DNA from: Desulfuromonadaceae bacterium UBA2294
GTDB lineage: Bacteria > Desulfobacterota > Desulfuromonadia > Desulfuromonadales > UBA2294
Assembly: GCA_002345625.1 (NCBI GenBank)
Contig: DDWE01000149.1
Span: 5,998-31,096 of the forward strand
Reading direction: 5' to 3'
DNA length: 25,099 bases
The notes below the pieces were generated by a model. It did not search any database. It was not told where the DNA came from and was given only the letters and a program-made list of their open reading frames with translations. Position numbers and translations under genes: made by a program. This document shows, piece by piece, positions 1 through 7,997 of the stretch; position 1 is the first letter of the stretch; each line of letters opens with the position of its first letter.

Positions 1-143
1 GCGCCTTTGCGGCTTGAGTGAGCAAGGCAAACGGGCGTGAAATTGACGATGTCCTTATCGAATTGCTTATTGGTGGAGCGCAGTAAATAAGCAGATAAAT
101 CTTTTAGGGAACATCCCGGCAAAATGGAAAAACCCTTATAAAA

Positions 144-167
144 AAGGCGGCCACAAAGGGCCGCCTT
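144..167 (-). terminator. Rho-independent terminator of the czc-like operon
   Basis: A 9-bp perfect GC-rich stem (AAGGCGGCC / GGCCGCCTT) with a 6-nt loop is followed, reading the minus strand, by a T-run. It lies 18 nt beyond the stop codon of the RND pump gene, which is the last gene of the minus-strand efflux operon. The 143 bases to its left hold no supportable gene. Confidence 0.85.
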
Positions 168-184
168 CTCAATTCAACCTCAGG

Positions 185-3100
185 TCAAGCGCCCTTCTCC
201 GGGCGGTCAAACAACAGGTAAAGACACGGCAGGACAAACAGCGTCAGCAGCGTCGACGTCAGAACGCCGCCGATTACCACTGTCGCCAACGGGTGCTGCA
301 CCTCCGCACCGACACCACTGGAAAAAGCCATGGGCAGAAACCCGACCGCATCGACAACGGCGGTGGCAACAACCGGCAGAAGGCGCTGCCGGGCGGCAGC
401 CACCACGGCGACGGCCATCGGCTGTCCATCGGAAAGAAAGTTCCGGATCGCCGCCACCAGCACCTGACCGTTGAGCACCGCAATCCCGGCCAGAGCGATG
501 AAACCGACGGCGGCACTGACCGAAAAAGGGATGCCGCGCAGCCAGAGGGCAAACACCCCGCCGACGGCGGCGAGCGGAATACCGGTGTAGATGATCAGCA
601 CATCACGCAGCCGTTTGAGACTGAACCAGAGCAGAACAAAAATCAGCAGCAGGGTCAACGGCACCACCAGCGCCAGCCGGCTCTGCGCCCGCTCCAGATT
701 CTCGAACTGACCACCCCACTCGATAAAATAACCCGGCGGCAGCAGCAGGTCGCGCGCCACCACGCTTCGTGCTTCGGCGACAAACGAGGCGACATCACGG
801 TCCCCGACGCTGGCCGAAACCTTGATCAGCCGGCGACCCCATTCGCGGTTGATGGTCGACGGCCGCTGCACCTCGGTGATGGTCGTCAGAGCAGAGAGGG
901 GCAAAATCGCGCCACTGGCGGTGGGGACCAGAGTGTCAGCGAGGAGGCTGACATCGGCGCGCCGGTCGTCAGGCAGTCGCAACACCAACGGGAAGGAACG
1001 CTCCCCTTCGAAAATTTCACCAACCTGCGGCGTACCGACGGCGGCGATGACGTCGAGGACATCCCGCGCCGGGATGCCGTAACGTGCCAGCTGCTCCTGA
1101 TCGACCTGAATCTGCAACGTCGGCTGGCCGGTGATCTGTTCGGCCGATACCTCGCCGGCGCCGGGAACTTTCTGCAGCAACTGCTCGACCTGCTCGCCCA
1201 ATCGCACCAACTCATCAAAGTCGTCGCCAATGATTTTGATGCCGACGTCGCCGCGAATCCCCGAGAGCATCTCATTGACCCGCAGCTCAATCGGCTGGGT
1301 GAGAACGACCCGAATGCCGGGCAGTCCAGCCAACTCCTCCTGGATGGCGGCAGCAAGCTCCCCTTGCGTCCCGGCCTTGCGCCACTGGTCGCGGGGGTGG
1401 AGGGACATGAAGATGTCGGTCAGTTCGGTCCCCATCGGATCGGTCGCGGTCTCGGCGCTGCCGAGACGGCTCCAGACCGACTTGATTTCGGCGGGAAACT
1501 TCTCCAGCAGCAACTGTTCGAGGCGCCCGTTGTAGACCATCGACTCGTCGATGGAGACCCCGGCCAGCCGCACAACGCTGGCGACGATGGAGCCCTCGCT
1601 CATGCGCGGTAGAAACTCGCCGCCGAGGCGCGTGGCGGCGATTCCGGTGACAACCACCAGCAGTGCCGCTACCAGCAGGGTTTTGCGCCGATGCTGCAGC
1701 ACCAGATCGAGGGCCGGGATATAGGCGCGCCGCAGCCAGACCTCCGCCCGCCCCATCTGCTCCTTGCACACCCGCGGCAGGAACTGAAAAGAGAGGATCG
1801 GCGACAGGAAGATCGCCACCAAGAGCGCACCGAGCAGGGCGAAGATGAACGTCCAGGCCATCGGCTGGAACATCTTCCCTTCGATCCCCTGCAGGGTCAG
1901 TACCGGCAAGAAAACCAGGGCAATAATCCCCATGCCGAAGGCGATGGGGCGCCCGACCTCGCAACTGGACGACACGATTGCCGCCATCCGTTCGGCGGCG
2001 GTCAGGGGACGACCAAGTTCAGCCTGTCGCTCACCAAGACGGCGCAGGTTGGCCTCGGTCATCACCACCGAGCCATCGACCAGGATGCCGAAGTCAATCG
2101 CTCCCAGCGACAGCAGGCTGGCGGCAATCCCCATCTGCATCATGCCGAGGCCCGCAAACAGCATCGACATCGGGATGGCGGCGGCAACCAGCAGGCCGGC
2201 GCGTAGATTACCGAGCAGTAAAAAGAGGATGGCGATAACCAGAATGGCCCCGGCGACCAGATTGTGCTCGACGGTTTCGATGACATGGTCGATGAGTTCG
2301 GTGCGATCGTAGACCGTCTCGATGATGACGTCGGCGGGCAGCGACTGGCGTACCGTCTCCAGCCGCTCCTTCAGCGCCGTAGTCACCTCGCGGCTGTTCT
2401 CCCCCATGAGCATGAAGCCAAGGCCGAGCACCACCTCGCCCTTGCCCTGGGCCGAAACCGCTCCACGGCGCAGCTCATGGTCGATACGCAGTTCGGCGAC
2501 GTCGCGCACCCGTACCGGGGTCCCGGTGTGACTGGCGATGACGATGGCGCCGATCTGCTCCAGGCTGGTCACCCGGCCGATGCCGTGGACCAGCAGCGTC
2601 TGCCCGGCGGTAATCACCTGGCCGCCGCCGACGTTGGCATTATTCGCCTGCAGCGCCTCCGAGACCGCGCCGAGGGTCAAGCCATACTTGATCAGCGCTT
2701 CCGGTGCAACAATGACATGGTACTGCCGCTCCAGCCCCCCCCAGGAGTTGATCTCGGCCACCCCGGCAACCTTGCGCAGTTCGGGTTTCACCACCCAGTC
2801 GTGCAGGGTGCGCAGTTGGTCAAGCGTGCGCTCGGGGTTATCGGAACGAAGGACATAGTGAAAGACCTCGCCCAGGCCGGTGGAGATCGGCCCTAATTCC
2901 GGGCGCTCGATCCCGGGCGGCAGTTCGACGCTGGCCAGACGCTCCATCACCAGCTGTCTTGAATCGTAGATCGGCATGGCGTCGCTGAAGGTCACCACCA
3001 CCTGCGACAAGCCGAACTTGGAGACCGAACGGACACTCTGCAGATGCGGCAAACCGGAGACCGACAGCTCGACCGGCATGGTCAGCTGTTTCTCCACCTC

Positions 3101-3277
3101 TTCCGGCCCCAGAGCCGGAGCGATGGTGTTGATCTGTACCTGAACCGGCGTGGTATCGGGGAAGGCATCGACCGGCAGGTTGAGCAGGGCCCAACCGCCG
3201 ACGGCGAAGGTGACACAAAACAGCAGCACCACCAGCAGACGGTTACGCAATGCAAACCGGATGAGATGTTCAAACAT
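185..3277 (-). CDS. czcA: CzcA/CusA-family heavy-metal efflux RND pump, inner-membrane subunit
   Basis: This is the proton-driven inner-membrane subunit of a three-part heavy-metal exporter (HME-RND). At 1030 aa it has full family length. It shows the N-terminal membrane helix (about residues 12-33), two large periplasmic loops, and helix clusters near 335-500 and 870-1025. The transmembrane motif DFGILVDGSVV, with D395, D401 and E408, is the charged proton-relay signature of CzcA/CnrA-type pumps. Copper/silver CusA pumps carry a different sequence there, so zinc, cobalt, cadmium or nickel is the likelier substrate; the exact metal cannot be read. The ATG is preceded by TAGGAGG, which overlaps the stop codon of the adaptor gene 10 nt upstream, so the two are probably translationally coupled. 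It is the last gene of the operon and is followed by a terminator. Confidence 0.93.
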   Translation of the reverse strand: MFEHLIRFALRNRLLVVLLFCVTFAVGGWALLNLPVDAFPDTTPVQVQINTIAPALGPEEVEKQLTMPVELSVSGLPHLQSVRSVSKFGLSQVVVTFSDAMPIYDSRQLVMERLASVELPPGIERPELGPISTGLGEVFHYVLRSDNPERTLDQLRTLHDWVVKPELRKVAGVAEINSWGGLERQYHVIVAPEALIKYGLTLGAVSEALQANNANVGGGQVITAGQTLLVHGIGRVTSLEQIGAIVIASHTGTPVRVRDVAELRIDHELRRGAVSAQGKGEVVLGLGFMLMGENSREVTTALKERLETVRQSLPADVIIETVYDRTELIDHVIETVEHNLVAGAILVIAILFLLLGNLRAGLLVAAAIPMSMLFAGLGMMQMGIAASLLSLGAIDFGILVDGSVVMTEANLRRLGERQAELGRPLTAAERMAAIVSSSCEVGRPIAFGMGIIALVFLPVLTLQGIEGKMFQPMAWTFIFALLGALLVAIFLSPILSFQFLPRVCKEQMGRAEVWLRRAYIPALDLVLQHRRKTLLVAALLVVVTGIAATRLGGEFLPRMSEGSIVASVVRLAGVSIDESMVYNGRLEQLLLEKFPAEIKSVWSRLGSAETATDPMGTELTDIFMSLHPRDQWRKAGTQGELAAAIQEELAGLPGIRVVLTQPIELRVNEMLSGIRGDVGIKIIGDDFDELVRLGEQVEQLLQKVPGAGEVSAEQITGQPTLQIQVDQEQLARYGIPARDVLDVIAAVGTPQVGEIFEGERSFPLVLRLPDDRRADVSLLADTLVPTASGAILPLSALTTITEVQRPSTINREWGRRLIKVSASVGDRDVASFVAEARSVVARDLLLPPGYFIEWGGQFENLERAQSRLALVVPLTLLLIFVLLWFSLKRLRDVLIIYTGIPLAAVGGVFALWLRGIPFSVSAAVGFIALAGIAVLNGQVLVAAIRNFLSDGQPMAVAVVAAARQRLLPVVATAVVDAVGFLPMAFSSGVGAEVQHPLATVVIGGVLTSTLLTLFVLPCLYLLFDRPEKGA

Positions 3278-3287
3278 CGCCTGCCTC

Positions 3288-4619
3288 CTAATGGTCAGCG
3301 CAGGAAGCGCCCAAACGGGCCTTCAGCACTTCTGATTTGAGGGCAAATCCCTGCGCGATGACGACCGGCTCATCGCCCTTAAGGCCGTGAACAATGGTCA
3401 CCAGCCCCTGCTGTTTGGCACCGGTCTCGACCCGGCGCAGTTCAAACAGGCCGGCTTCACGGCGCACAAAGACATAATTCACCTGATCAATACTCTGAAC
3501 GGCAGACATCGGCACCACCAGAGCCTCGCCAGCGGCAGCAGTATGGAGCTTGACCTGACCGAACATGCCGGCCTTGAGCAGGCCGCCGGGGTTGGCAATC
3601 TCGGCAACCGCCATCAGCGTGCGGCTGCGCTCATCGAGCGCGGCGCCGACCTGAAGAATCCGGCCGTGAAACAGGTGGTCAGGCAGACCGCTGAAACTGG
3701 CCTCGACGGTGGCACCAACCTGTACCTGGGCAATGCGCGACTCCGGCACCGCCAGTTCAACCCAGAGCGCTTCCGGGTCGGCAATGGTGAATAGCGGCGC
3801 TCCCGCCGACACGACATCACCAGTTCCCACCAGCTTGTCGACAATGACCCCGGATAGTGGCGCACGCAAGCGGGCCAGGGTGGCCCCTTTTTCGGCGACA
3901 CCGAAACTCATGGCCTGTTCGCGCAGCTGCTCGACTTCGCTGTGTGCCGCCAGTTGGTCCGCCTTCGCCTGCTGAAATTCGAGCCGCGAGGAGATCCCTC
4001 TGGCATACAGATCCTGCTCCCGCTGCCAGGCCGCCTCGATCTGGGCCTGATGGGCGAGCGCTGCGCCGAGCTGACCACGCAGCGCCGAAGCTTCCGGCGA
4101 AGCGATCTCCGCCAGCAGCTCTCCCTTGCGGACGCGCTGACCGACCATCCCGGCGGCAGTGCGCACCACACCACCGGTCACAGCCGTCAACCGCGCCAAG
4201 CGGTTGCGATTGAATTCGCTGCGGCCGGTAAACATGACTCCGTCGGCGGTCGTCATCTTTTGCGGCAGCGATACCGTAATGCCGGCCTTCTCCGCGACAT
4301 CGGCTGCGGCCAGCCGCACCTGAAGCCCATCCCCGGGCTGCAAGGCGGTAATCAGCCCGGGGTTGCACAGGGCATCCTCCCGCTCGAACATCTGGTGCTC
4401 GCCGCAAAAGGCGGTCGGATCAATGGCTTCATCATGACCATGACCGGCATGCTCATCAGCAGCAATAAGGCCAAAGGCTTTAGGCTCTTTCTCTGCGCCG
4501 GTAGCGTGGTCGTGACCGGCATGGTCATCCGTAGCGGCCACGGAGAGGGCGATGAAAAAAGCGCATGTCACCAGCAAAGCAACGGCGACGGACGAGGATT
4601 TGATCATAGGGTATTTCAT
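3288..4619 (-). CDS. czcB: CzcB-like periplasmic adaptor (membrane fusion) subunit of the RND efflux system
   Basis: This protein of 443 aa should bridge the inner-membrane pump and the outer-membrane channel and may deliver metal to the pump. It starts with an export signal (MIKSSSVAVALLVTCAFF). An extended N-terminal region rich in His and Asp (DDHAGHDH, DEHAGHGHDE) follows, then a CGEHQMF…C segment, all plausible metal ligands. The central part has the usual barrel-lipoyl-helical hairpin order, with lipoyl halves around VVRTAAGMVGQRVRKGELLAEI and LRAPLSGVIVDKLVGTGDVV and a long coiled hairpin between. The C-terminus (VVPMSAVQSIDQVNYVFV) is typical of CzcB/CusB. The ATG has an AGAGG site. 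The gene lies between the channel gene (11 nt away) and the pump gene, so operon membership is clear. Confidence 0.92.
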   Translation of the reverse strand: MKYPMIKSSSVAVALLVTCAFFIALSVAATDDHAGHDHATGAEKEPKAFGLIAADEHAGHGHDEAIDPTAFCGEHQMFEREDALCNPGLITALQPGDGLQVRLAAADVAEKAGITVSLPQKMTTADGVMFTGRSEFNRNRLARLTAVTGGVVRTAAGMVGQRVRKGELLAEIASPEASALRGQLGAALAHQAQIEAAWQREQDLYARGISSRLEFQQAKADQLAAHSEVEQLREQAMSFGVAEKGATLARLRAPLSGVIVDKLVGTGDVVSAGAPLFTIADPEALWVELAVPESRIAQVQVGATVEASFSGLPDHLFHGRILQVGAALDERSRTLMAVAEIANPGGLLKAGMFGQVKLHTAAAGEALVVPMSAVQSIDQVNYVFVRREAGLFELRRVETGAKQQGLVTIVHGLKGDEPVVIAQGFALKSEVLKARLGASCADH

Positions 4620-4630
4620 AGTGAACCTCT

Positions 4631-5941
4631 TTATTGATCGTTGTGTTCAAAGGGGGCGCCGCCAGCCGGTAAAGTCCGGCCGAGCAGGCTGTTTAAACGG
4701 GCGGCGGCCACATGACATGCAACTTGTGTCGCCAGTAAGCGCGAGCGGAGCCCGGTCAGCTGCTGCTGGGCATCAAGCAACTCAAGCAGGCCATACTTCC
4801 CGGCCTGGTAGCCGTAGTCGATGGCTGCGAAAGTTTGCTCTGCCGCCGGCAGGAGTTCATCCTGCAACGCCCGGGTTTCGGTCAGCGTGTTGCGCAGCTC
4901 CGCATCGGCTCTGGCGATGGCGGTAGCACTTTGCAGGCGACGGCTCTGTTCAAGCTGACGCGTCTGCTCCAAGCGCGCCGCCGCCGCCGCGACACCGCTG
5001 CGGTTGCGATCAAACAGCGGCAAGGGGAGAGAAATCCCGGCCACGAGGGCGGTATCACCACTCTCCTCAAATCGTCGGACGCCGACCCCAAGGGTGAGAT
5101 CGGGAATCGACTGCAGCTTTGCACCGGCGAGCTCGGCAGAGGCCTGTTCGCGCGCGGCGGCGGCCAGCATCATCTCTGGCGCAGCGGCGACGCTCTGTGT
5201 CGCCGGCGGCTCAGGCAACTGGTCAAGCGCACCCTGCGCAACGATCTTTGCTGCGGAATCGAGTCCAAGAACGGCAGCCAGCGCCTGACGGGCCACCGTC
5301 AATGCGCCGGTGGCCCGGTCGCGCTCCAGCCGGGCTTCAATAAGCAACGGCTGAAACCGGACGGCATCGATGGTCGGCGACTTGCCGGTGTCGATTTTTG
5401 CCTGAATGCTCTCGCCAACTCTCCGGGTCAATTGCAACTGTTCTTCGGCCAGAAGCTGTTGCTGTTGCGCCGCCAACAGAGTCATAAAAGCTTCGACCGT
5501 TTGCAGATGGATCTGCGCCTGAATCAGGTTCTGCTGCTGCACCACGACCGCATATGCGGCACGAGCGAGCGCGCGGCGCTGACCGCGCTGCCCGCCAAGC
5601 TCAAAACGTTGATCAAGACGCAGAGTCATTTCGGCGCCATCAAAACCCCGCTGGGTATCACGCCCGGCAAAGTTTTCGACTTCGATAGCCAGTTCCGGAT
5701 TGACGAAGCGCGCCGACTGCTCCGCGTCGGCGGCGCTGGCGACAACCACGGCCCGGGCTGCCGCCAGCTCAGGATTGTCGGTGCCGGCCAAAGTCAGCGC
5801 ATCGTTTAAGGTGAGTGTTCTAGAAGCAAACCCTTGCGGGTCCACAGGCAGGGTGGTGTTGTCGGCGGCAAGCGGCGTTGCACATGCAACGCCGGCAGAC
5901 AACAACATCCCGGCCAGAAGCGACCAGGTCGTTCTTGGCAT
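4631..5941 (-). CDS. czcC: TolC/CzcC-family outer-membrane efflux protein
   Basis: At 436 aa with a signal peptide (MPRTTWSLLAGMLLSAGVACA), this is the outer-membrane channel of the tripartite metal exporter. It shows the two internally related outer-membrane-factor halves. The first opens with LTLNDALTLAGTDNPELAAARA, and the second carries SIPDLTLGVGVRRFEESGDTALVAGISLPLPLFDRN, a hallmark of CzcC/CusC-like channels. Long Ala/Gln/Arg-rich helices form the periplasmic tunnel. The start ATG has GGAGA 7-8 nt upstream. It is the first of the three pump genes, 11 nt before the adaptor and about 100 nt after the small Cys/His protein. A Cys follows AGVA, but this is not a strict lipobox, so lipidation is uncertain. 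Confidence 0.9.
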   Translation of the reverse strand: MPRTTWSLLAGMLLSAGVACATPLAADNTTLPVDPQGFASRTLTLNDALTLAGTDNPELAAARAVVVASAADAEQSARFVNPELAIEVENFAGRDTQRGFDGAEMTLRLDQRFELGGQRGQRRALARAAYAVVVQQQNLIQAQIHLQTVEAFMTLLAAQQQQLLAEEQLQLTRRVGESIQAKIDTGKSPTIDAVRFQPLLIEARLERDRATGALTVARQALAAVLGLDSAAKIVAQGALDQLPEPPATQSVAAAPEMMLAAAAREQASAELAGAKLQSIPDLTLGVGVRRFEESGDTALVAGISLPLPLFDRNRSGVAAAAARLEQTRQLEQSRRLQSATAIARADAELRNTLTETRALQDELLPAAEQTFAAIDYGYQAGKYGLLELLDAQQQLTGLRSRLLATQVACHVAAARLNSLLGRTLPAGGAPFEHNDQ

Positions 5942-6044
5942 GGAGAGTCTCCGTCATAACTGGACACAGAAAAAAGGGATGGGTTCGATCACAGCATGGG
6001 CTGCTCCGAACTGCGTTGCTTAAGATGGAACTAAAAACGAAGGA

Positions 6045-6467
6045 TCAACAGCGCAGAACGGTGCTGCGCAAGGCAAGATACGCCGGTGGTGAACGGCGCG
6101 ATTGGGAAGTAAGTAGATGGGTATTCAGGGTGGGGCTGAGGGTGAAAGTGGCCACCAGCTGCATCGGCAGGGCTGGTGGCGCCAGATGTGCCGAATACAG
6201 CAGGCGTTGCTGTAGATGATCGTAGGAGAGATCAACATCGAGACAGGCTCCGCAATCGTCGTCGCTGGCATCGACGTGCGCGGCTATTTCGGGTAAGACA
6301 GGCGCTGATGACTGGCCATCGACCGGACCACAATTCTTGGTGGCCGCCGCCTCAATGTGGCGACGTCCATCATCATCGTGACAAAGGACATAGCCTCCAC
6401 TCCCCGCTCCAATCAGGAGCGTAACGAGAAGAATGAAAGCCAGGGATCGGATGCTGGATTGGGTCAT
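6045..6467 (-). CDS. Small exported Cys/His-rich protein heading the metal-efflux operon
   Basis: This 140-aa protein starts with a hydrophobic signal or anchor segment (about residues 8-26, LAFILLVTLLIGAGSGGYV). A His/Asp/Cys-rich stretch follows: CHDDDGRRHIE, KNCGPVD, then DDDCGACLDVD. The C-terminal half is Leu/Pro-rich and ends in Cys. I do not recognise a named family. The cluster of potential soft-metal ligands and its place just upstream of czcCBA-like genes suggest a periplasmic metal-binding or sensing accessory, which is inference. The start is chosen because the signal peptide begins there, although no strong ribosome site precedes it. The 103-nt gap to czcC holds no obvious terminator, so co-transcription is plausible. 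Confidence 0.6.
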   Translation of the reverse strand: MTQSSIRSLAFILLVTLLIGAGSGGYVLCHDDDGRRHIEAAATKNCGPVDGQSSAPVLPEIAAHVDASDDDCGACLDVDLSYDHLQQRLLYSAHLAPPALPMQLVATFTLSPTLNTHLLTSQSRRSPPAYLALRSTVLRC

Positions 6468-6475
6468 GGGCGAGC

Positions 6476-6505
6476 ATCATGCATGATATGACTCATTAGT
6501 GTCAA
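6476..6505 (-). promoter_or_regulatory. Candidate promoter/operator of the metal-efflux operon
   Basis: On the minus strand a consensus -35 box TTGACA (6505-6500) is followed 17 nt later by a region overlapping a perfect 12-bp palindrome, ATCATGCATGAT (6476-6487). The -10 is poor (GCATGA), so an activator or repressor binding the palindrome would be expected. It lies just upstream of the small Cys/His gene. It is low confidence because only the -35 and the palindrome are strong. Confidence 0.35.
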
Positions 6506-6606
6506 GAGCAAGTCACACAGGTCCGTGGCAAGCCACGCTGGCCAGAGCGCATATTTCATGTTAACGTGACCGGCACATTCTGGCAAAAAGTGAACGGATC
6601 CGGGAT

Positions 6607-6888
6607 ATGAACTGGCAAGTCTACATTATCCTCTGCTCGGACGACTCCCTCTACACCGGCATCACCACCGATATCGACCGCCGTCTGGCCCAGCATGCGT
6701 CCGGTGCCGGCGCCAAATATTTTCGTGGCCGCACGCCGGGACGCCTGATCTACCTGGAGCGTGGACACGACCGCAGCAGCGCCAGCCGTCGCGAGCTTGA
6801 GATCAAGCGCCTGCGGCCGGAGTCCAAACGCCAGTTGGTCTGTGCCACATCCAACACCCTGATCAACACATTACCGACAAAGGATTAA
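6607..6888 (+). CDS. GIY-YIG domain protein of the UPF0213/YhbQ type
   Basis: This 93-aa single-domain protein has the GIY-YIG nuclease fold. The N-terminal WQVYIILCSDDSLYTGIT carries the two core strands, with VYI and YTG standing for GIY and YIG. DIDRRLAQH holds the conserved Arg and His, and RRELEIKRL holds the candidate catalytic Glu. Small UPF0213 proteins of this length are widespread; a DNA nuclease or repair role is presumed, not shown. The ATG has only a weak purine stretch upstream. The stop is 2 nt from the next ATG, so it forms a two-gene unit with the YaiI-like gene. Confidence 0.85.
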   Translation: MNWQVYIILCSDDSLYTGITTDIDRRLAQHASGAGAKYFRGRTPGRLIYLERGHDRSSASRRELEIKRLRPESKRQLVCATSNTLINTLPTKD

Positions 6889-6890
6889 CC

Positions 6891-7343
6891 ATGCAGATCT
6901 GGGTTGATGCCGACGCCTGTCCCAAAGTGATCAAGGAGATTCTGTTCCGCGCCGCTGACCGGCGTCAGGTCACGGTGACCCTGGTCGCTAACAAATCCCT
7001 GTACGCCCCCCCTTCTCCCAATATCAATACGATCCGGGTTGGTGCCGGCGCCGACGTCGCCGATCAAGAGATTGTCCGGTTGCTGCAGGCCGGCGACCTG
7101 GTGGTCACCGCCGACATTCCACTGGCGGCAGCCGTCATCGAAAAAAAGGGGCATGCCCTTGACCCGCGTGGTGAATTTTTCAGCGAAGAGAACATCGGTG
7201 AGCGGTTGTCGATGCGCAACTTTATGGATGAACTGCGCAGCGGTGGGGTCGAAACAGGCGGTCCGGCAACCTTCAATCAGTCCGACCGTACCGCCTTCGC
7301 CAATCAACTCGACCGCTTTTTGACCCGGAACCCGACCCGTTAA
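6891..7343 (+). CDS. YaiI/YqxD family (DUF188) protein
   Basis: At 150 aa it matches the usual length of the UPF0178/DUF188 family. It opens with the diagnostic MQIWVDADACPKVIKE and carries GDLVVTADIPLAAAVIEKKGHALDPRGEFF, both strong family motifs with conserved Asp residues. The family is related to PIN/NYN-like nuclease folds, but its biochemical role is unknown. AAGGA, overlapping the stop codon of the GIY-YIG gene, serves as ribosome site, so translation is likely coupled. No clear terminator follows. Confidence 0.9.
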   Translation: MQIWVDADACPKVIKEILFRAADRRQVTVTLVANKSLYAPPSPNINTIRVGAGADVADQEIVRLLQAGDLVVTADIPLAAAVIEKKGHALDPRGEFFSEENIGERLSMRNFMDELRSGGVETGGPATFNQSDRTAFANQLDRFLTRNPTR

Positions 7344-7452
7344 GGGGTACAAAAGGGCCATACTTTTTAGCCAAAACGTTAGCGCCATTGAAGCAACAGC
7401 TATCTAAAAAAGTGCTATAACCCAAAAGAAGAATTCTAGACACCACTTCTTG

Positions 7453-7532
7453 TCACGTAAAACCGTAAAGCGCACCAAGAAAAACTGAAAAATGACTGTT
7501 TCAGGCTGATCCTTCTTTGCGGCTTTGCGTGA
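7453..7532. repeat. Imperfect long-armed inverted repeat (TTTGCG type)
   Basis: Two 18-bp arms, 7453-7470 and 7515-7532, are inverted copies with three mismatches (core TCACGnAAAnCCGnAAAG) separated by 44 AT-rich bases. The element lies in the 276-nt gap between the YaiI-like gene and the selenoprotein gene, where I see no ordinary gene. A further 7-bp hairpin (GCTGTTG/CAACAGC, 7546-7573) lies just downstream of the selenoprotein gene on the minus strand. It is one of three inverted repeats of this general plan in the window. Confidence 0.6.
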
Positions 7533-7619
7533 AAACTTTGTATTTGCTGTTGGCTTGTAAAAAGAGCAACAGCCCAAAATCCAGAGCGTCTGCCCGACAC
7601 AATCTTAGTGTACGAACGT

Positions 7620-7841
7620 CTATCTTCCACTTATTTTTGCCAGCAACGCCCCTTCATCAGGGTATTCACCGGTCTGTTTTTTCGAAAAAACCAGCTCACC
7701 ATCGACCACAACTTCAAAGACACCGCCACTCGACGCGATCAGTTCCACCGCGACCGGCAGGATAGACTCTATCTTCGCCGCCAGACTGGCAGCACGTTCG
7801 CGATAGCCTCACTGGTTACAATATTCGATGCTGACATGCAT
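7620..7841 (-). CDS. SelW/SelT/SelH (Rdx) family selenoprotein, UGA read as selenocysteine
   Basis: Read with the TGA at 7811-7809 as selenocysteine, this gives 73 aa: MHVSIEYCNQ-U-GYRERAASLAAKIE, then PVAVELIASSGGVFEVVVDGE, then LVFSKKQTGEYPD. C8-x-x-U11 after the first strand is the redox motif of the Rdx family (thioredoxin-like fold). The SGGVFEVVVDGELVFSK block and the length also fit bacterial SelW-like proteins. GGAGGTGACC gives a strong ribosome site before the ATG, and a -10 TATAAT lies upstream. A hairpin at the right distance after the TGA matches a bacterial SECIS. If the TGA were a stop, only a 10-aa peptide would remain while the downstream 62 codons stay open and family-like, so read-through is the better explanation. 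SelA/B/C are not in the window. A thiol-redox role is known of the family; the partner is unknown. Confidence 0.88.
7777..7793 (-). promoter_or_regulatory. Bacterial SECIS-like hairpin for selenocysteine insertion
   Basis: On the minus strand, beginning 16 nt after the TGA codon, GCTGCC pairs with GGCGGC (six pairs, one G-U) around a five-base loop AGTCT with G-T near its top. A short stem with a G in the apical loop roughly 16-37 nt after the UGA is what bacterial SECIS elements bound by SelB show. It lies inside the coding frame, as is normal in bacteria. Confidence 0.72.
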
Positions 7842-7873
7842 GGTCACCTCCGTTGAATTGATTATTTCGCACA

Positions 7874-7914
7874 ATTATAACAGTCTGAGCCGCTCCCACC
7901 TGCGCCCTTGCGCA
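7874..7914 (-). promoter_or_regulatory. Promoter region of the SelW-like gene
   Basis: On the minus strand a perfect -10 hexamer TATAAT (7879-7874) lies 33 nt before the ATG. The -35 region is poor. Just upstream of it is a small perfect inverted repeat, TGCGC-AAGG-GCGCA (7914-7901), that could be an operator. The -10 is convincing; the operator is a guess. Confidence 0.45.
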
Positions 7915-7997
7915 AAAGACCCTCCGATCAATGCAAATTTTAATTAATGAGCGGAGGCACACCTCTTGCTGTATGTCCGTCATCATACAATCTTGTA

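Noticed and set aside
1..90. A short GTG frame at 18-86 and an upstream TGA, considered as the end of a protein or a second selenocysteine site
   Set aside because: Only 17 bases precede it and no SECIS-like hairpin or family match is visible.
293..1612. A 439-codon plus-strand open frame opposite the RND pump gene
   Set aside because: It is a GC-rich shadow of the pump gene, with no ribosome site and a composition of Gln/Arg/His runs typical of antisense frames.
7436..7630. A 64-codon minus-strand frame overlapping the end of the selenoprotein gene
   Set aside because: It mostly translates an inverted repeat of the TTTGCG type and lacks a ribosome site. Frames like this arise from such repeats.
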